DNA of 64,000 bases from assembly GCF_019375475.1 (NCBI RefSeq), contig NZ_JAHXGQ010000013.1:1-64000 (forward strand), read 5' to 3'. Below, piece after piece: positions 41,668 through 49,055 of this stretch. Both the position numbers and the translations under genes were made by a program. The stretch comes from Saccharothrix obliqua. Its GTDB lineage: Bacteria > Actinomycetota > Actinomycetes > Mycobacteriales > Pseudonocardiaceae. The notes beneath the pieces are model-generated. The model was not told the DNA's origin. It did not search any database and worked only from the letters and a program-made list of their open reading frames with translations. Numbering within the stretch: the stretch's first letter is position 1; every line of letters starts with the position of its first letter.

Positions 41668-42693
41668 TCAGCCGAAGAAGACCTGGGCCTCGGCGTAGCG
41701 CTCCAGCGGGACGGTCTTCAGCTCGGCGGTCGCCTCCGAGAGCTTCACGCGCACGATGTCCGTGCCGCGCAGGGCGACCATGACGCCGAAGTCGCCCTCG
41801 GCGACGGCGTCCACCGCGTGCAACCCGAAGCGGGTGGCGAGGACGCGGTCGTAGGCGGTCGGGATGCCGCCGCGCTGGACGTGGCCCAGCACGACCGCGC
41901 GCGACTCCTTGCCGGTGCGCTCGGCGATCTCCTCGGCGAGCCACGTGCCGACGCCGCCCAGGCGGACGTGGCCGAACGCGTCCTTCTCACCGGAGTGCAG
42001 CACCTCGGCACCGCCCTCGGGGACGGCGCCCTCGGCGACGACGATGATCGGCGCGTACTGCCGCTCGAACCGCCGCTCCACCCACTCGACGACCTGCTCG
42101 ACGCTGAACGGCCGCTCCGGCACGAGGATCACGTTCGCACCACCGGCCAGGCCGGAGTGCAGCGCGATCCAGCCCGCGTGCCGGCCCATGACCTCGACCA
42201 CCAGCGCGCGGTGGTGGGACTCGGCCGTGGTGCGCAGGCGGTCGATGGCCTCGGTGGCGATGTGGACCGCCGTGTCGAAGCCGAACGTGTAGTCCGTGGC
42301 GCCCAGGTCGTTGTCGATGGTCTTCGGCACGCCGACGACGCCGATGCCGTCGTCGGTGAGGCGCTTCGCGACGCCCAGGGTGTCCTCGCCGCCGATGGCG
42401 ATCAGGGCGTCCACGCCCTCGTCCGCCAGCACCTTGCGGATCTTGTCGACGCCGCCGTCCAGCTTGTACGGGTTGGTGCGCGACGAGCCGAGGATCGTGC
42501 CGCCCCTGGTGAGGATGTCCTCGACGTCCGCGAGGCCGATCGGCTTGGTCAGCCCCTCGACCGGGCCCTGCCAACCGTTGCGGAAGCCCACGACTTCCCA
42601 GTTGTGCGCCTCGATGCCCTTGCGGACCACGGCGCGGATCACCGCGTTCAGCCCGGGGCAGTCACCACCGCCGGTGAGCACACCAATACGCAT
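41668..42693 (-). CDS. pfkA: 6-Phosphofructokinase with pyrophosphate-type active-site residues
   Basis: This 341-residue glycolytic enzyme phosphorylates fructose 6-phosphate. TGGGDCPGLNAVIR binds the phosphoryl donor, PKTIDNDL holds the catalytic Asp, and MGRHAGWIALHSGLAGGANVILVPE and GHVQRGG bind substrate. At the two donor-specificity positions it has Asp (GGEDT, where ATP enzymes have Gly) and Lys (PKTIDND, where ATP enzymes usually have Gly). This is the pattern of PPi-dependent PFKs such as that of Amycolatopsis methanolica. ATG at 42693; an upstream ATG at 42726 is less likely. Confidence 0.92.
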   Translation of the reverse strand: MRIGVLTGGGDCPGLNAVIRAVVRKGIEAHNWEVVGFRNGWQGPVEGLTKPIGLADVEDILTRGGTILGSSRTNPYKLDGGVDKIRKVLADEGVDALIAIGGEDTLGVAKRLTDDGIGVVGVPKTIDNDLGATDYTFGFDTAVHIATEAIDRLRTTAESHHRALVVEVMGRHAGWIALHSGLAGGANVILVPERPFSVEQVVEWVERRFERQYAPIIVVAEGAVPEGGAEVLHSGEKDAFGHVRLGGVGTWLAEEIAERTGKESRAVVLGHVQRGGIPTAYDRVLATRFGLHAVDAVAEGDFGVMVALRGTDIVRVKLSEATAELKTVPLERYAEAQVFFG

Positions 42694-42772
42694 CTGCTTA
42701 GCCCATCTCTTCGTGTCGCGGGTCACCCAAGACTGTCACGACCTGGATCGGTGCAGCAAGGGCCCAGTCCAC

Positions 42773-43285
42773 CTAGCGGACGGCGAACCCGCGGCGCCTG
42801 CGCTCGGCCTCGATCACCTTCCACCGGGCCAGGTTGTGGCGGGCGTCGGCGAGCGCGTCGTGGGCGTCGGCCGGCGGCGAGGGGAGGCGGGGCTTGCCCA
42901 CGTCCTCCCAGCGCTGCCGCAGGTCACGCGTGAAGCGGGGCAGGCAGCGGGGCATCGCGGGCATCGGTCCCCACAGCTGGGCGAGCGCCACGTGGTCGTA
43001 GGCGGCGAACCACGCCCACAGCTCGATGTCGTCCCGGTTCGCCTTGGGGCCGCCGAGGAAGTCGAGCAGGTCCTCGCGGATGCGCTCGCGGCTGCGCCAC
43101 GCGCCGTCGGCGGGCGGCGGGAGCTGGTTGAGCACGTTGGCGCGGACCCAGGGGCCTGCCTTCTCCGGGTCGAACTCGGTCGACACGGCGTAGAACTCGC
43201 GGCCTTCCTCGTCGACCACTCCAATGGAGACGAGGTCGATCGTCACCCCGTCCTCGATGAACTCACAGTCGTAGAAGAACCGCAC
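42773..43285 (-). CDS. Polyadenylate-specific 3'-exoribonuclease RNase AS
   Basis: This 170-residue DEDDh exonuclease corresponds to Rv2179c. D6 and E8 (FFYDCEFIEDG), Asp in AWFAAYDHVALAQLWG, and His/Asp in PADAHDALADARHN form the two-metal site. It degrades adenylate-containing RNA 3' ends and affects RNA turnover. It lies between the acyltransferase and phosphofructokinase genes on the same strand. Start GTG/ATG at 43285 begins the family sequence. Confidence 0.9.
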   Translation of the reverse strand: MRFFYDCEFIEDGVTIDLVSIGVVDEEGREFYAVSTEFDPEKAGPWVRANVLNQLPPPADGAWRSRERIREDLLDFLGGPKANRDDIELWAWFAAYDHVALAQLWGPMPAMPRCLPRFTRDLRQRWEDVGKPRLPSPPADAHDALADARHNLARWKVIEAERRRRGFAVR

Positions 43286-43307
43286 CGCGCCAAGCTTAAG
43301 GTGCGGT

Positions 43308-44045
43308 TCAGCCCGCCTTCGTGCCGGGCAGGCGGTCCGCGTCGCCGGCGTCGGGCTTCCCGGCCTCGGGCTTGACCTCCTTGGCCTTGGCCGCGTACAC
43401 GTCGACGTACTCCTGGCCGGACAGCTCCATCAGGGCGTACATGATCTCGTCGGTGATCGACCGCAGCACGAACCGGTCGCCGGACAACCCCGCGTACCTG
43501 GAGAAGTCCAGCGGCTTGCCGATCTTGATCCGGATCGGGTGCGGGCGCCACATCTTGGAGCCGATGGGGTTGGCCTTGTCGGTGCCGAACATGGCCACCG
43601 GGATGACCGGCGCGCCCGACTCCAGCGCGATCCACGCGACGCCGACCTTGCCCTTGTACAGGCGGCCGTCGGGCGAACGGGTGCCCTCGGGGTAGATGCC
43701 GAGCAGCTTGCCCTCGCGGACGATCCGCACGCCCGTGTCCAGCGCGGCCTGCGCGGCGGACGCCGAGGAGCGGTCGATCGGCACCTGTCCGACGCCCGCG
43801 AAGAACCAGCGCTGGAACGCGCCCTTGAAGCCCTTGCCGGTGAAGTATTCGATCTTGGCCGGGAACGTGACCCGGCGGGACAGCTTCAGCGGCAGGAAGA
43901 ACGAGTCGGAGACCGCGAGGTGGTTGGAGGCCAGGATCGCGCCGCCCTCCTTGGGGATGTTCTCCGCGCCCTCGATGATCCGGGGTCGGAAGAACAGCTT
44001 CAGGAGCGGCCCGAGAAAGATGTGTTTCATCAGCCAGTACAGCAC
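43308..44045 (-). CDS. 1-Acyl-sn-glycerol-3-phosphate acyltransferase (PlsC family)
   Basis: This 245-residue membrane-associated acyltransferase is equivalent to Rv2182c. It has the NHxxxxD catalytic motif in ASNHLAVSD, substrate motif GVGQVPIDRS, YPEGTRSPDGRLYKG and ALESGAPVIPVAMFG. It transfers acyl chains to lysophosphatidic acid in phospholipid synthesis. A Lys/Ala/Asp-rich tail (last ~25 residues) is variable. It is the first gene of a minus-strand group with RNase AS and pfkA. Confidence 0.92.
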   Translation of the reverse strand: MLYWLMKHIFLGPLLKLFFRPRIIEGAENIPKEGGAILASNHLAVSDSFFLPLKLSRRVTFPAKIEYFTGKGFKGAFQRWFFAGVGQVPIDRSSASAAQAALDTGVRIVREGKLLGIYPEGTRSPDGRLYKGKVGVAWIALESGAPVIPVAMFGTDKANPIGSKMWRPHPIRIKIGKPLDFSRYAGLSGDRFVLRSITDEIMYALMELSGQEYVDVYAAKAKEVKPEAGKPDAGDADRLPGTKAG

Positions 44046-44246
44046 CGCTGGGAGCGCCTCCTCGACGTGCTTGGTCCCCGGCGGGTCAGCCTACGGAGCG
44101 GACCGCACCAGGCACAACGAAGTCCCGCGTTCGCGCGGTACGGTCGCAAGTCCCACCGACGCCGTAATCCGCAACACAACGGCGTCGTGCGACGATTGAG
44201 TGTGGCAGAGGGTTCGCCTTCACGACCGGAGGGCTGGAGCACGCCG

Positions 44247-44705
44247 ATGAACTCCCGACGCGACTCGACGGACGGTCCGGAGGACGTGGACGCGACCTTC
44301 GCGGAGATCGTGGCCGGTCTGGAACGCGAAGGCGTCGGCAAGTCGTTGCCCGACGACGAGCCCGACGAGCAGGAGGCCGAGCCCGCCGGCCGCCCCGGTG
44401 GCCGCTCGACCGCGACGGCCGCCGACCGGACCCCGGACGACGAACCCGACGACGACCCGGACGACCACTTCATCCCCCCGGAGCCCCCGCCGCTGCCCGC
44501 GCTGCGGCCCGGCACCATCGCGGCCCTGCTGCTGATCGTGCTCGGCCTGGTGGTGCTGCTGTTCCCGGGGCTGTTCGGCCTGGAGTCGCGGCTCGGCACC
44601 CCGCTGGCCCTCATCGTGCTCTGCGCGGGCGTCGGCTGGCTGATCCTGCGCATCCGCAACGGCCCGCCCCCGGACTCCGGGTGGGACGACGGCGCGGTCC
44701 TCTGA
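44247..44705 (+). CDS. Conserved hypothetical membrane protein with acidic N-terminus
   Basis: The protein has 152 residues. The first ~85 are acidic and disordered (DDEPDEQEAEP, DDEPDDDPDDHF). Two adjacent transmembrane helices follow (TIAALLLIVLGLVVLLFPGLFG and LALIVLCAGVGWLILRI) and a short tail. It does not belong to a family I can name. ATG chosen at 44247 with CTGGAG upstream; GTG codons at 44187 and 44202 could extend it. It is divergent from the acyltransferase gene. Confidence 0.7.
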   Translation: MNSRRDSTDGPEDVDATFAEIVAGLEREGVGKSLPDDEPDEQEAEPAGRPGGRSTATAADRTPDDEPDDDPDDHFIPPEPPPLPALRPGTIAALLLIVLGLVVLLFPGLFGLESRLGTPLALIVLCAGVGWLILRIRNGPPPDSGWDDGAVL

Positions 44706-44763
44706 CCAGCGGTGTCCTGGCGAGCGGTGTCCTGACGAGCGGTGCCCTGACGAGCGGCTCTCC
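44704..44763. repeat. 15-bp tandem repeat between convergent genes
   Basis: Units of the form GACGAGCGGTGTCCT occur three times with one- or two-base changes, plus a diverged fourth copy, directly after the stop of the membrane-protein gene. Confidence 0.75.
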
Positions 44764-44772
44764 CGAGGCGGT

Positions 44773-45744
44773 CTACGGGGCTGCTCGCGATGTCGGGGCG
44801 ACGCCCGTCAGGTCTCGGGCCAGGGTGGCGGCGCCGACGATGCCCGCGTCGTCGCCCAGTTGGGCGGTGCGGATGCGGGACAGGGGGCGGTGGCCCGCAC
44901 CGGTCACCGCGGCGGCGTAGCGTTCGCGGGCCTCGTCCAGGAACAACGGCGCGGATTCGGAGACGCCGCCGCCGATCACCACGATCTCCGGGTCGTAGAC
45001 GTCCGCCACGAGGGCCAGGCCCTCGCCCAGCCAGCGGGCCAGGTCGGACATCGCGCGGCGGGCCAGGGGGTCGCCGTCGCGGGCCGCGGCGGCTATTCGG
45101 CGGCCGGTGAGGGCTCGGGAGTCGCGCAGGGCTTCGCGGGCCATGGGGGTCGAGACGCCGGGATGGCGGGCCAGCAGTTCGACGGCGGTCGTGGTGAGGG
45201 CCGTGCCGCTGCAATAGCGCTCCCAGCAGCCGTTCTTGCCGCACGGGCAGGGGCGGCCGTCGGGGACCAGGCGCAGGTGGCCCAGTTCGGGCGCGACGCC
45301 GTGCGCACCGCGGAACACCTCGCCGTCCACCAGCAACGCCCCGCCGATGCCGGTGCCGATGGCGACCAGGACCGCGACGCCCGCTCCCCTGGCCGCGCCG
45401 AAGCGGTGTTCGGCCAGGGCCGCCGCGTTGGCGTCGTGCTCCAGCACGACCGGCAGCCCGACGCGCCGCGTGACGCGTTCGGCCACCGTCGCCTGCCGCC
45501 ACGCCAGGTGGGGCGCGAACCGGACGGTCCGCCGGTCCGGCGCGACGAAACCCGCCACGGCCAACCCGACGGCGCTCACGGTGTGGCGGGACGCCAGTTC
45601 GCCCACGGCGGCGGCGACAGCCTCCTCCAACGCCTCCTCGCCGGACGGGGTGGCGGCGCGGGCGGTGTCCAGGACCGCGCCGTCGGCGTCCACCACACCC
45701 GCGCGCACGCTGGTGCCGCCGACGTCGACGCCGATGGTCAGCAC
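44773..45744 (-). CDS. ROK-family sugar kinase (glucokinase)
   Basis: This 323-residue kinase has the ATP-binding loop GVDVGGTSVRAGVVDADG at the N-terminus, the catalytic Asp in LEHDANAAALAEH, GTGIGGALLVDGEVFRGAHG, and the ROK zinc-binding motif CPCGKNGCWERYCSG. It most likely phosphorylates glucose, feeding the Entner-Doudoroff and phosphofructokinase steps encoded elsewhere in the window. The lack of an N-terminal DNA-binding domain separates it from ROK repressors. GTG start shares one base with the upstream stop. Confidence 0.9.
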   Translation of the reverse strand: MLTIGVDVGGTSVRAGVVDADGAVLDTARAATPSGEEALEEAVAAAVGELASRHTVSAVGLAVAGFVAPDRRTVRFAPHLAWRQATVAERVTRRVGLPVVLEHDANAAALAEHRFGAARGAGVAVLVAIGTGIGGALLVDGEVFRGAHGVAPELGHLRLVPDGRPCPCGKNGCWERYCSGTALTTTAVELLARHPGVSTPMAREALRDSRALTGRRIAAAARDGDPLARRAMSDLARWLGEGLALVADVYDPEIVVIGGGVSESAPLFLDEARERYAAAVTGAGHRPLSRIRTAQLGDDAGIVGAATLARDLTGVAPTSRAAP

Positions 45745-46118
45745 TAGGACCGCCGCCGGACCACCGGGATGTGCTCCACGCGTGGTGGCGGCGGCTCCTC
45801 GGTGGCGGCCGGCTCCGCGGTGGCCGGTCGCGCGGCGGCCGGCTCCGGTGCCGGTGACGTCCCGGCGGCGCGTGGCGGGTCGGTCAGGGCTTCCCGCAGC
45901 ACGGCGATCAGGCCCGTGACGTGCTCGGCCGCGCGTGCCGCGAGTTCCGACCGGTCACCTCGGGCCAGGGCCACCGCGTTGCACAGCGGGCACCAGCCGC
46001 AGGTCCCGGGGTCGTGGTCGTTCTCGCTGAGCCGGTTCAGCCACGGCTGCGCGCGCTCGGCGGCGGCGTCGAGCAGGAGGCGCAGTTCCTCCGCGAGCTT
46101 CGCGTCCACGTGCCTCAC
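45744..46118 (-). CDS. Conserved hypothetical protein, Rv2183c-like, with CxxC motif
   Basis: This 124-residue protein has a helical N-terminal part (DAKLAEELRLLLDAAAERAQPWLNRL) followed by GTCGWCPLCNAVALARG, a possible zinc knuckle, and a Pro/Ala-rich tail. It is coupled to the ArsA-like ATPase by a GTGA overlap and to the ROK gene by a one-base overlap. Association with the ATPase suggests a shared role; function unknown. Confidence 0.75.
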   Translation of the reverse strand: MRHVDAKLAEELRLLLDAAAERAQPWLNRLSENDHDPGTCGWCPLCNAVALARGDRSELAARAAEHVTGLIAVLREALTDPPRAAGTSPAPEPAAARPATAEPAATEEPPPPRVEHIPVVRRRS

Positions 46119-47302
46119 CGCATCCACAGGTCGGGGTCGGGGCGGAAGCGCACCGCCAACCCGGTGTCGTCCAGTTCCGCGCCCACCACCACGCACCGCC
46201 GCAGCAGCGACGGCAGGGTGATCAGCTTGCGCCGCCCGTCGACGGTCACCACCAGGTCGTCGCCGACCCGCGCCAGGGCGGGTTCGGCGTCACCCAGCGC
46301 CAGGGTCAGCCGCAGCTCGTACTCGTCACCGACGCGCGCCACGTCGAGCGCCGCTCCCGCCACGCCGGTGCCGGCCAGCGGGTCCGCTCCCCCGTAGAGG
46401 CCGCCCGCCAGCTCCAGCAACGCGGGCAGGCCGACCGGTTCGCCCGCGCGGTGCTCGGCGGTGCGCACCTCGCCCAGGTCCAGCTCGGCCAGCACGGCCT
46501 CCTGCTCGGCGCGACGCGTGCGCAGCCAGTCGGCGGCCGGGCCGGTCCCGTCGCCGGGGTGCGGCACCAGCCGGTTGACCACGACGCCGTCGAGCCGGAC
46601 GCCCTGGAGGGCCAGCGCCGTCGCGGTGCGCCGGGTCTCGGCGGCGACGACCCGCTCGGGCGTGAGCACCAGCCGCACGCCGGTGGTGTCCGCGGTGAGC
46701 AGGTCGCGCAACTGCGCCAGGTGCTCCGCGAGCCGACCCAGCGCGTCGGCGGTGGCGTCCCAGCTCTCCGGGGACCTGCTGCCCGCGAGGCTCGCGAGCA
46801 GGCCGCGCACCACGCGCCGGTGCGTCGGGAACAGCCGTTCCAGGTAGGAGGCGAGCGCCTCGGGCAGGGCGAGCAGGCGCAGCGTCTCGGCGGTCGGCCC
46901 GCAGTCGACCACGACCACGTCCCACGGACCGGTCGCGGCGAACCGCCGCACCTCGCCGAGCGCCAGCAGCTCCTCCACGCCGGGCAGCACGGTCAGCTCC
47001 TCGGCGGCCAGCTCGTCCACGCCCGCGCCCGCGAGCACGGTCCGCAGGTGGCCGCGCAGGTCGTGCCACGACGCGTCGACCAGGGCACGGGGGTCGACCT
47101 GGGCGGCGTGCGGGCCGCCGTCGACCTCCACGGGCGCCGGGCCGAGCGGCACGCCCAGCGCGTCGCCGAGCGAGTGCGCCGGGTCGGTGGACACGACCAG
47201 GGTCTTGCGCCCACCGGCGGCGAGCGCGACCGCCGTGGCGGCGGCGAGGGTGGTCTTGCCGACCCCGCCCTTGCCGGTGAACAGCAGCAGTCGCGCGCTC
47301 AT
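46115..47302 (-). CDS. ArsA/GET3-like P-loop ATPase, Rv2184c type
   Basis: This 395-residue protein has the deviant Walker A GKGGVGKTT (residues 10-18), the switch I Asp region VVSTDPAHSLGDALG, VVDCGPTAETLRL, and a small C-terminal beta domain (VGDEYELRLTLALGDAEPALAR). Arsenite ligand cysteines are not evident, so arsenic transport is unlikely; membrane-protein targeting or another partner is possible. ATGA overlap with the upstream SRPBCC gene and GTGA overlap downstream show tight coupling. Confidence 0.87.
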   Translation of the reverse strand: MSARLLLFTGKGGVGKTTLAAATAVALAAGGRKTLVVSTDPAHSLGDALGVPLGPAPVEVDGGPHAAQVDPRALVDASWHDLRGHLRTVLAGAGVDELAAEELTVLPGVEELLALGEVRRFAATGPWDVVVVDCGPTAETLRLLALPEALASYLERLFPTHRRVVRGLLASLAGSRSPESWDATADALGRLAEHLAQLRDLLTADTTGVRLVLTPERVVAAETRRTATALALQGVRLDGVVVNRLVPHPGDGTGPAADWLRTRRAEQEAVLAELDLGEVRTAEHRAGEPVGLPALLELAGGLYGGADPLAGTGVAGAALDVARVGDEYELRLTLALGDAEPALARVGDDLVVTVDGRRKLITLPSLLRRCVVVGAELDDTGLAVRFRPDPDLWMR

Positions 47303-47736
47303 CCAGCGCTTTCCACGCGGCGCTTCAGCTCCTTCAACGCCGTATCCATGATCATCTTCTCGGCTTTGCGGCGGAACAGGCCGATCATCGGCACCACGAG
47401 CTGCACGGACAGCGTGTAGGTCACCTCGGTCGAGCCGCCCCGCGCGGTGAGCACGTAGCTGCCCTCCTGGAACTTCTGCATCTGCCCTTTGACCAGGTGC
47501 CACGAGATCCGCTCGGCGGACCACTCGTCGTAGGCGAGGACGTACTCGTCCTTGATGGGTCCCTGGTCGATGTTGAACTTGACCTGCGCCGCGTAGCCGT
47601 CCGCCCCGGTCTCCAGCACCTCGGTCCGCTTCACCCCGTTGGCCCAGTCGGGGTACGCGGCGAAGTCGGCGATCACCGCCACGATCCTCGAAGGCGCCGC
47701 GTCGATCGTGATGGACTGGGTGGACTGGTCGGCCAT
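47299..47736 (-). CDS. SRPBCC (polyketide cyclase/START-like) protein, Rv2185c type
   Basis: This 145-residue beta-rich lipid-binding fold starts DQSTQSITIDAAPSRIVAVIADFAAYPDWANGVKRTEV, the classic family entry, and ends in a long helix (RKAEKMIMDTALKELKRRVE). It probably binds a hydrophobic ligand. First of the coupled group with the ArsA-like ATPase. Confidence 0.87.
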   Translation of the reverse strand: MADQSTQSITIDAAPSRIVAVIADFAAYPDWANGVKRTEVLETGADGYAAQVKFNIDQGPIKDEYVLAYDEWSAERISWHLVKGQMQKFQEGSYVLTARGGSTEVTYTLSVQLVVPMIGLFRRKAEKMIMDTALKELKRRVESAG

Positions 47737-47763
47737 GCCGGGGAGGCTACCCGGTGGTCGGGT

Positions 47764-48552
47764 TCACCAGCGCAACACGTGGGGCGTGCCGCTGCGCTGG
47801 AAGTGACCCACGTTCACGCACTCGGTCCAGCCGATGCGCACGCGCCGTGCCATCGGCTGGTGCACGTGCCCGAACAGCGACCAGCGCGGCCGATCGCGCT
47901 CGATCACCTTCAGCAACGACGTGGAACCCAACTCGGGCCGCCGCGCCACCACGTCGTAGGTCAGCTCGGCCACCGCGGGCGGCACGTGGGTGCACAGCAC
48001 GTCCACCTCGCCCAGCCCCGCCAGGGCCGCGCCGAACTCCTCCTCCGTGCGCAGGTAGGGGTACCAGGGCGCGTTCGGCCGCCGCACGAAGCCCTTGGAC
48101 AGCAGCGCGCCGCCGACGAACCCGAACCGCAGGCCGCCGATCACCGTCGACGCGCCGTCCAGGACGTGCACGCCGTCGTGGGCGAACCGCGGCCACAGCT
48201 CGGGGCTGTCCACGTTGCCGGGCGTCGCGTAGGTGGGTGCGCTCATCGCGGAGAACAGCTCCGCGTACTGCTCCAGCACGGCCTCGCGGACCACGGCCGC
48301 GGCGTCGTCCAGGCTGTCCCAGAGGGCGCGGACGTAGCGGGCGGTCTCCGCGCTCATCCGCTCGCGCCGCATCCGCGCGAACACCCCGACCTTCTCCGCG
48401 CCGAACACCCGGCCGAGGATGCCCTTGCCGTGGTCGTAGTAGTCGACGAAGTCGACCAGGTCACCCAGGACCACCAGTGCGTCCGCGCCGTCGCCCGCGC
48501 GGGCGAGGGCTTCGGCGTTGCCGTGGACATCCGAGACGACGTGAACCCGCAC
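47764..48552 (-). CDS. Calcineurin-like metallophosphoesterase
   Basis: This 262-residue protein has the full set of metallophosphoesterase motifs: VSDVHGN, LGDLVDF, TPGNVDS, CTHVPP and FGHVHQP. It likely acts on a nucleotide or small phosphodiester. GTG start at 48552. It lies in the same-strand run between two SRPBCC-type genes and has no equivalent at this position in M. tuberculosis that I recall. Confidence 0.87.
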   Translation of the reverse strand: MRVHVVSDVHGNAEALARAGDGADALVVLGDLVDFVDYYDHGKGILGRVFGAEKVGVFARMRRERMSAETARYVRALWDSLDDAAAVVREAVLEQYAELFSAMSAPTYATPGNVDSPELWPRFAHDGVHVLDGASTVIGGLRFGFVGGALLSKGFVRRPNAPWYPYLRTEEEFGAALAGLGEVDVLCTHVPPAVAELTYDVVARRPELGSTSLLKVIERDRPRWSLFGHVHQPMARRVRIGWTECVNVGHFQRSGTPHVLRW

Positions 48553-48562
48553 ACCCGGGAAT

Positions 48563-49009
48563 CTACGGCAGTGCTGGGGGAACGCCCGGCGGCCGGCCCG
48601 CTTCCAAGGTCATCTTCAGGCCCAGCGACACCCGTTTGGCGGCGAGCTGGCGACGGCGGACCTCCTGGCGCAGGCGCTTGGGCGAGGTGTCACCACGTGG
48701 GTCGGCACGCAGGAAGTAGTGCAGCAACGTGCCGTCGAGCACGGGTTCCAACCACACCTCCATCGTTCCGACCAACGCGCCCGCGACCGTCCAGCGCAAC
48801 CCCTGCGCACCGCGGTCGAGGTAGACGTCCAAGATGAGGTCGGGCCAGTACGCGGCCCACGACCCGGGCGTCGCGAAAGCGGCGGCCACCACTTCGGGAG
48901 GAACGGCCAGAAAGGTCTCGTCGACGACGTCCACGCTCGGCACGGGTGGGAAGAGTGCCACGACACGGTCACGGAACACCCCACCGGCCTGGTGTATCGC
49001 CGGAATCAC
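48563..49009 (-). CDS. SRPBCC-like protein, Rv2186c-position
   Basis: This 148-residue protein has a helix-grip pattern (VDVVDETFLAVPPEVVAAAFATPGSW..., then alternating strands LRWTVAGALVGTMEVWLEPVLDG) and a long basic C-terminal helix (SPKRLRQEVRRRQLAAKRVSLGLKMTLEAG). It probably binds a hydrophobic ligand or RNA. GTG at 49009 is the longest start; a GTG about 16 codons further in is an alternative. Divergent from fadD15. Confidence 0.75.
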   Translation of the reverse strand: MIPAIHQAGGVFRDRVVALFPPVPSVDVVDETFLAVPPEVVAAAFATPGSWAAYWPDLILDVYLDRGAQGLRWTVAGALVGTMEVWLEPVLDGTLLHYFLRADPRGDTSPKRLRQEVRRRQLAAKRVSLGLKMTLEAGRPPGVPPALP

Positions 49010-49011
49010 AG

Positions 49012-49055
49012 GCTAAGTTTCCCCACCGGTAATAAACAACCGTCCGGAGGTTGAC
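49012..49055 (+). promoter_or_regulatory. fadD15 promoter -10 and ribosome binding site
   Basis: TAAGTT (49012-49017) fits TAnnnT, and GGAGG (49043-49047) sits six to eight bases before the GTG at 49056. The -35 would lie inside the divergent gene start. Confidence 0.4.
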
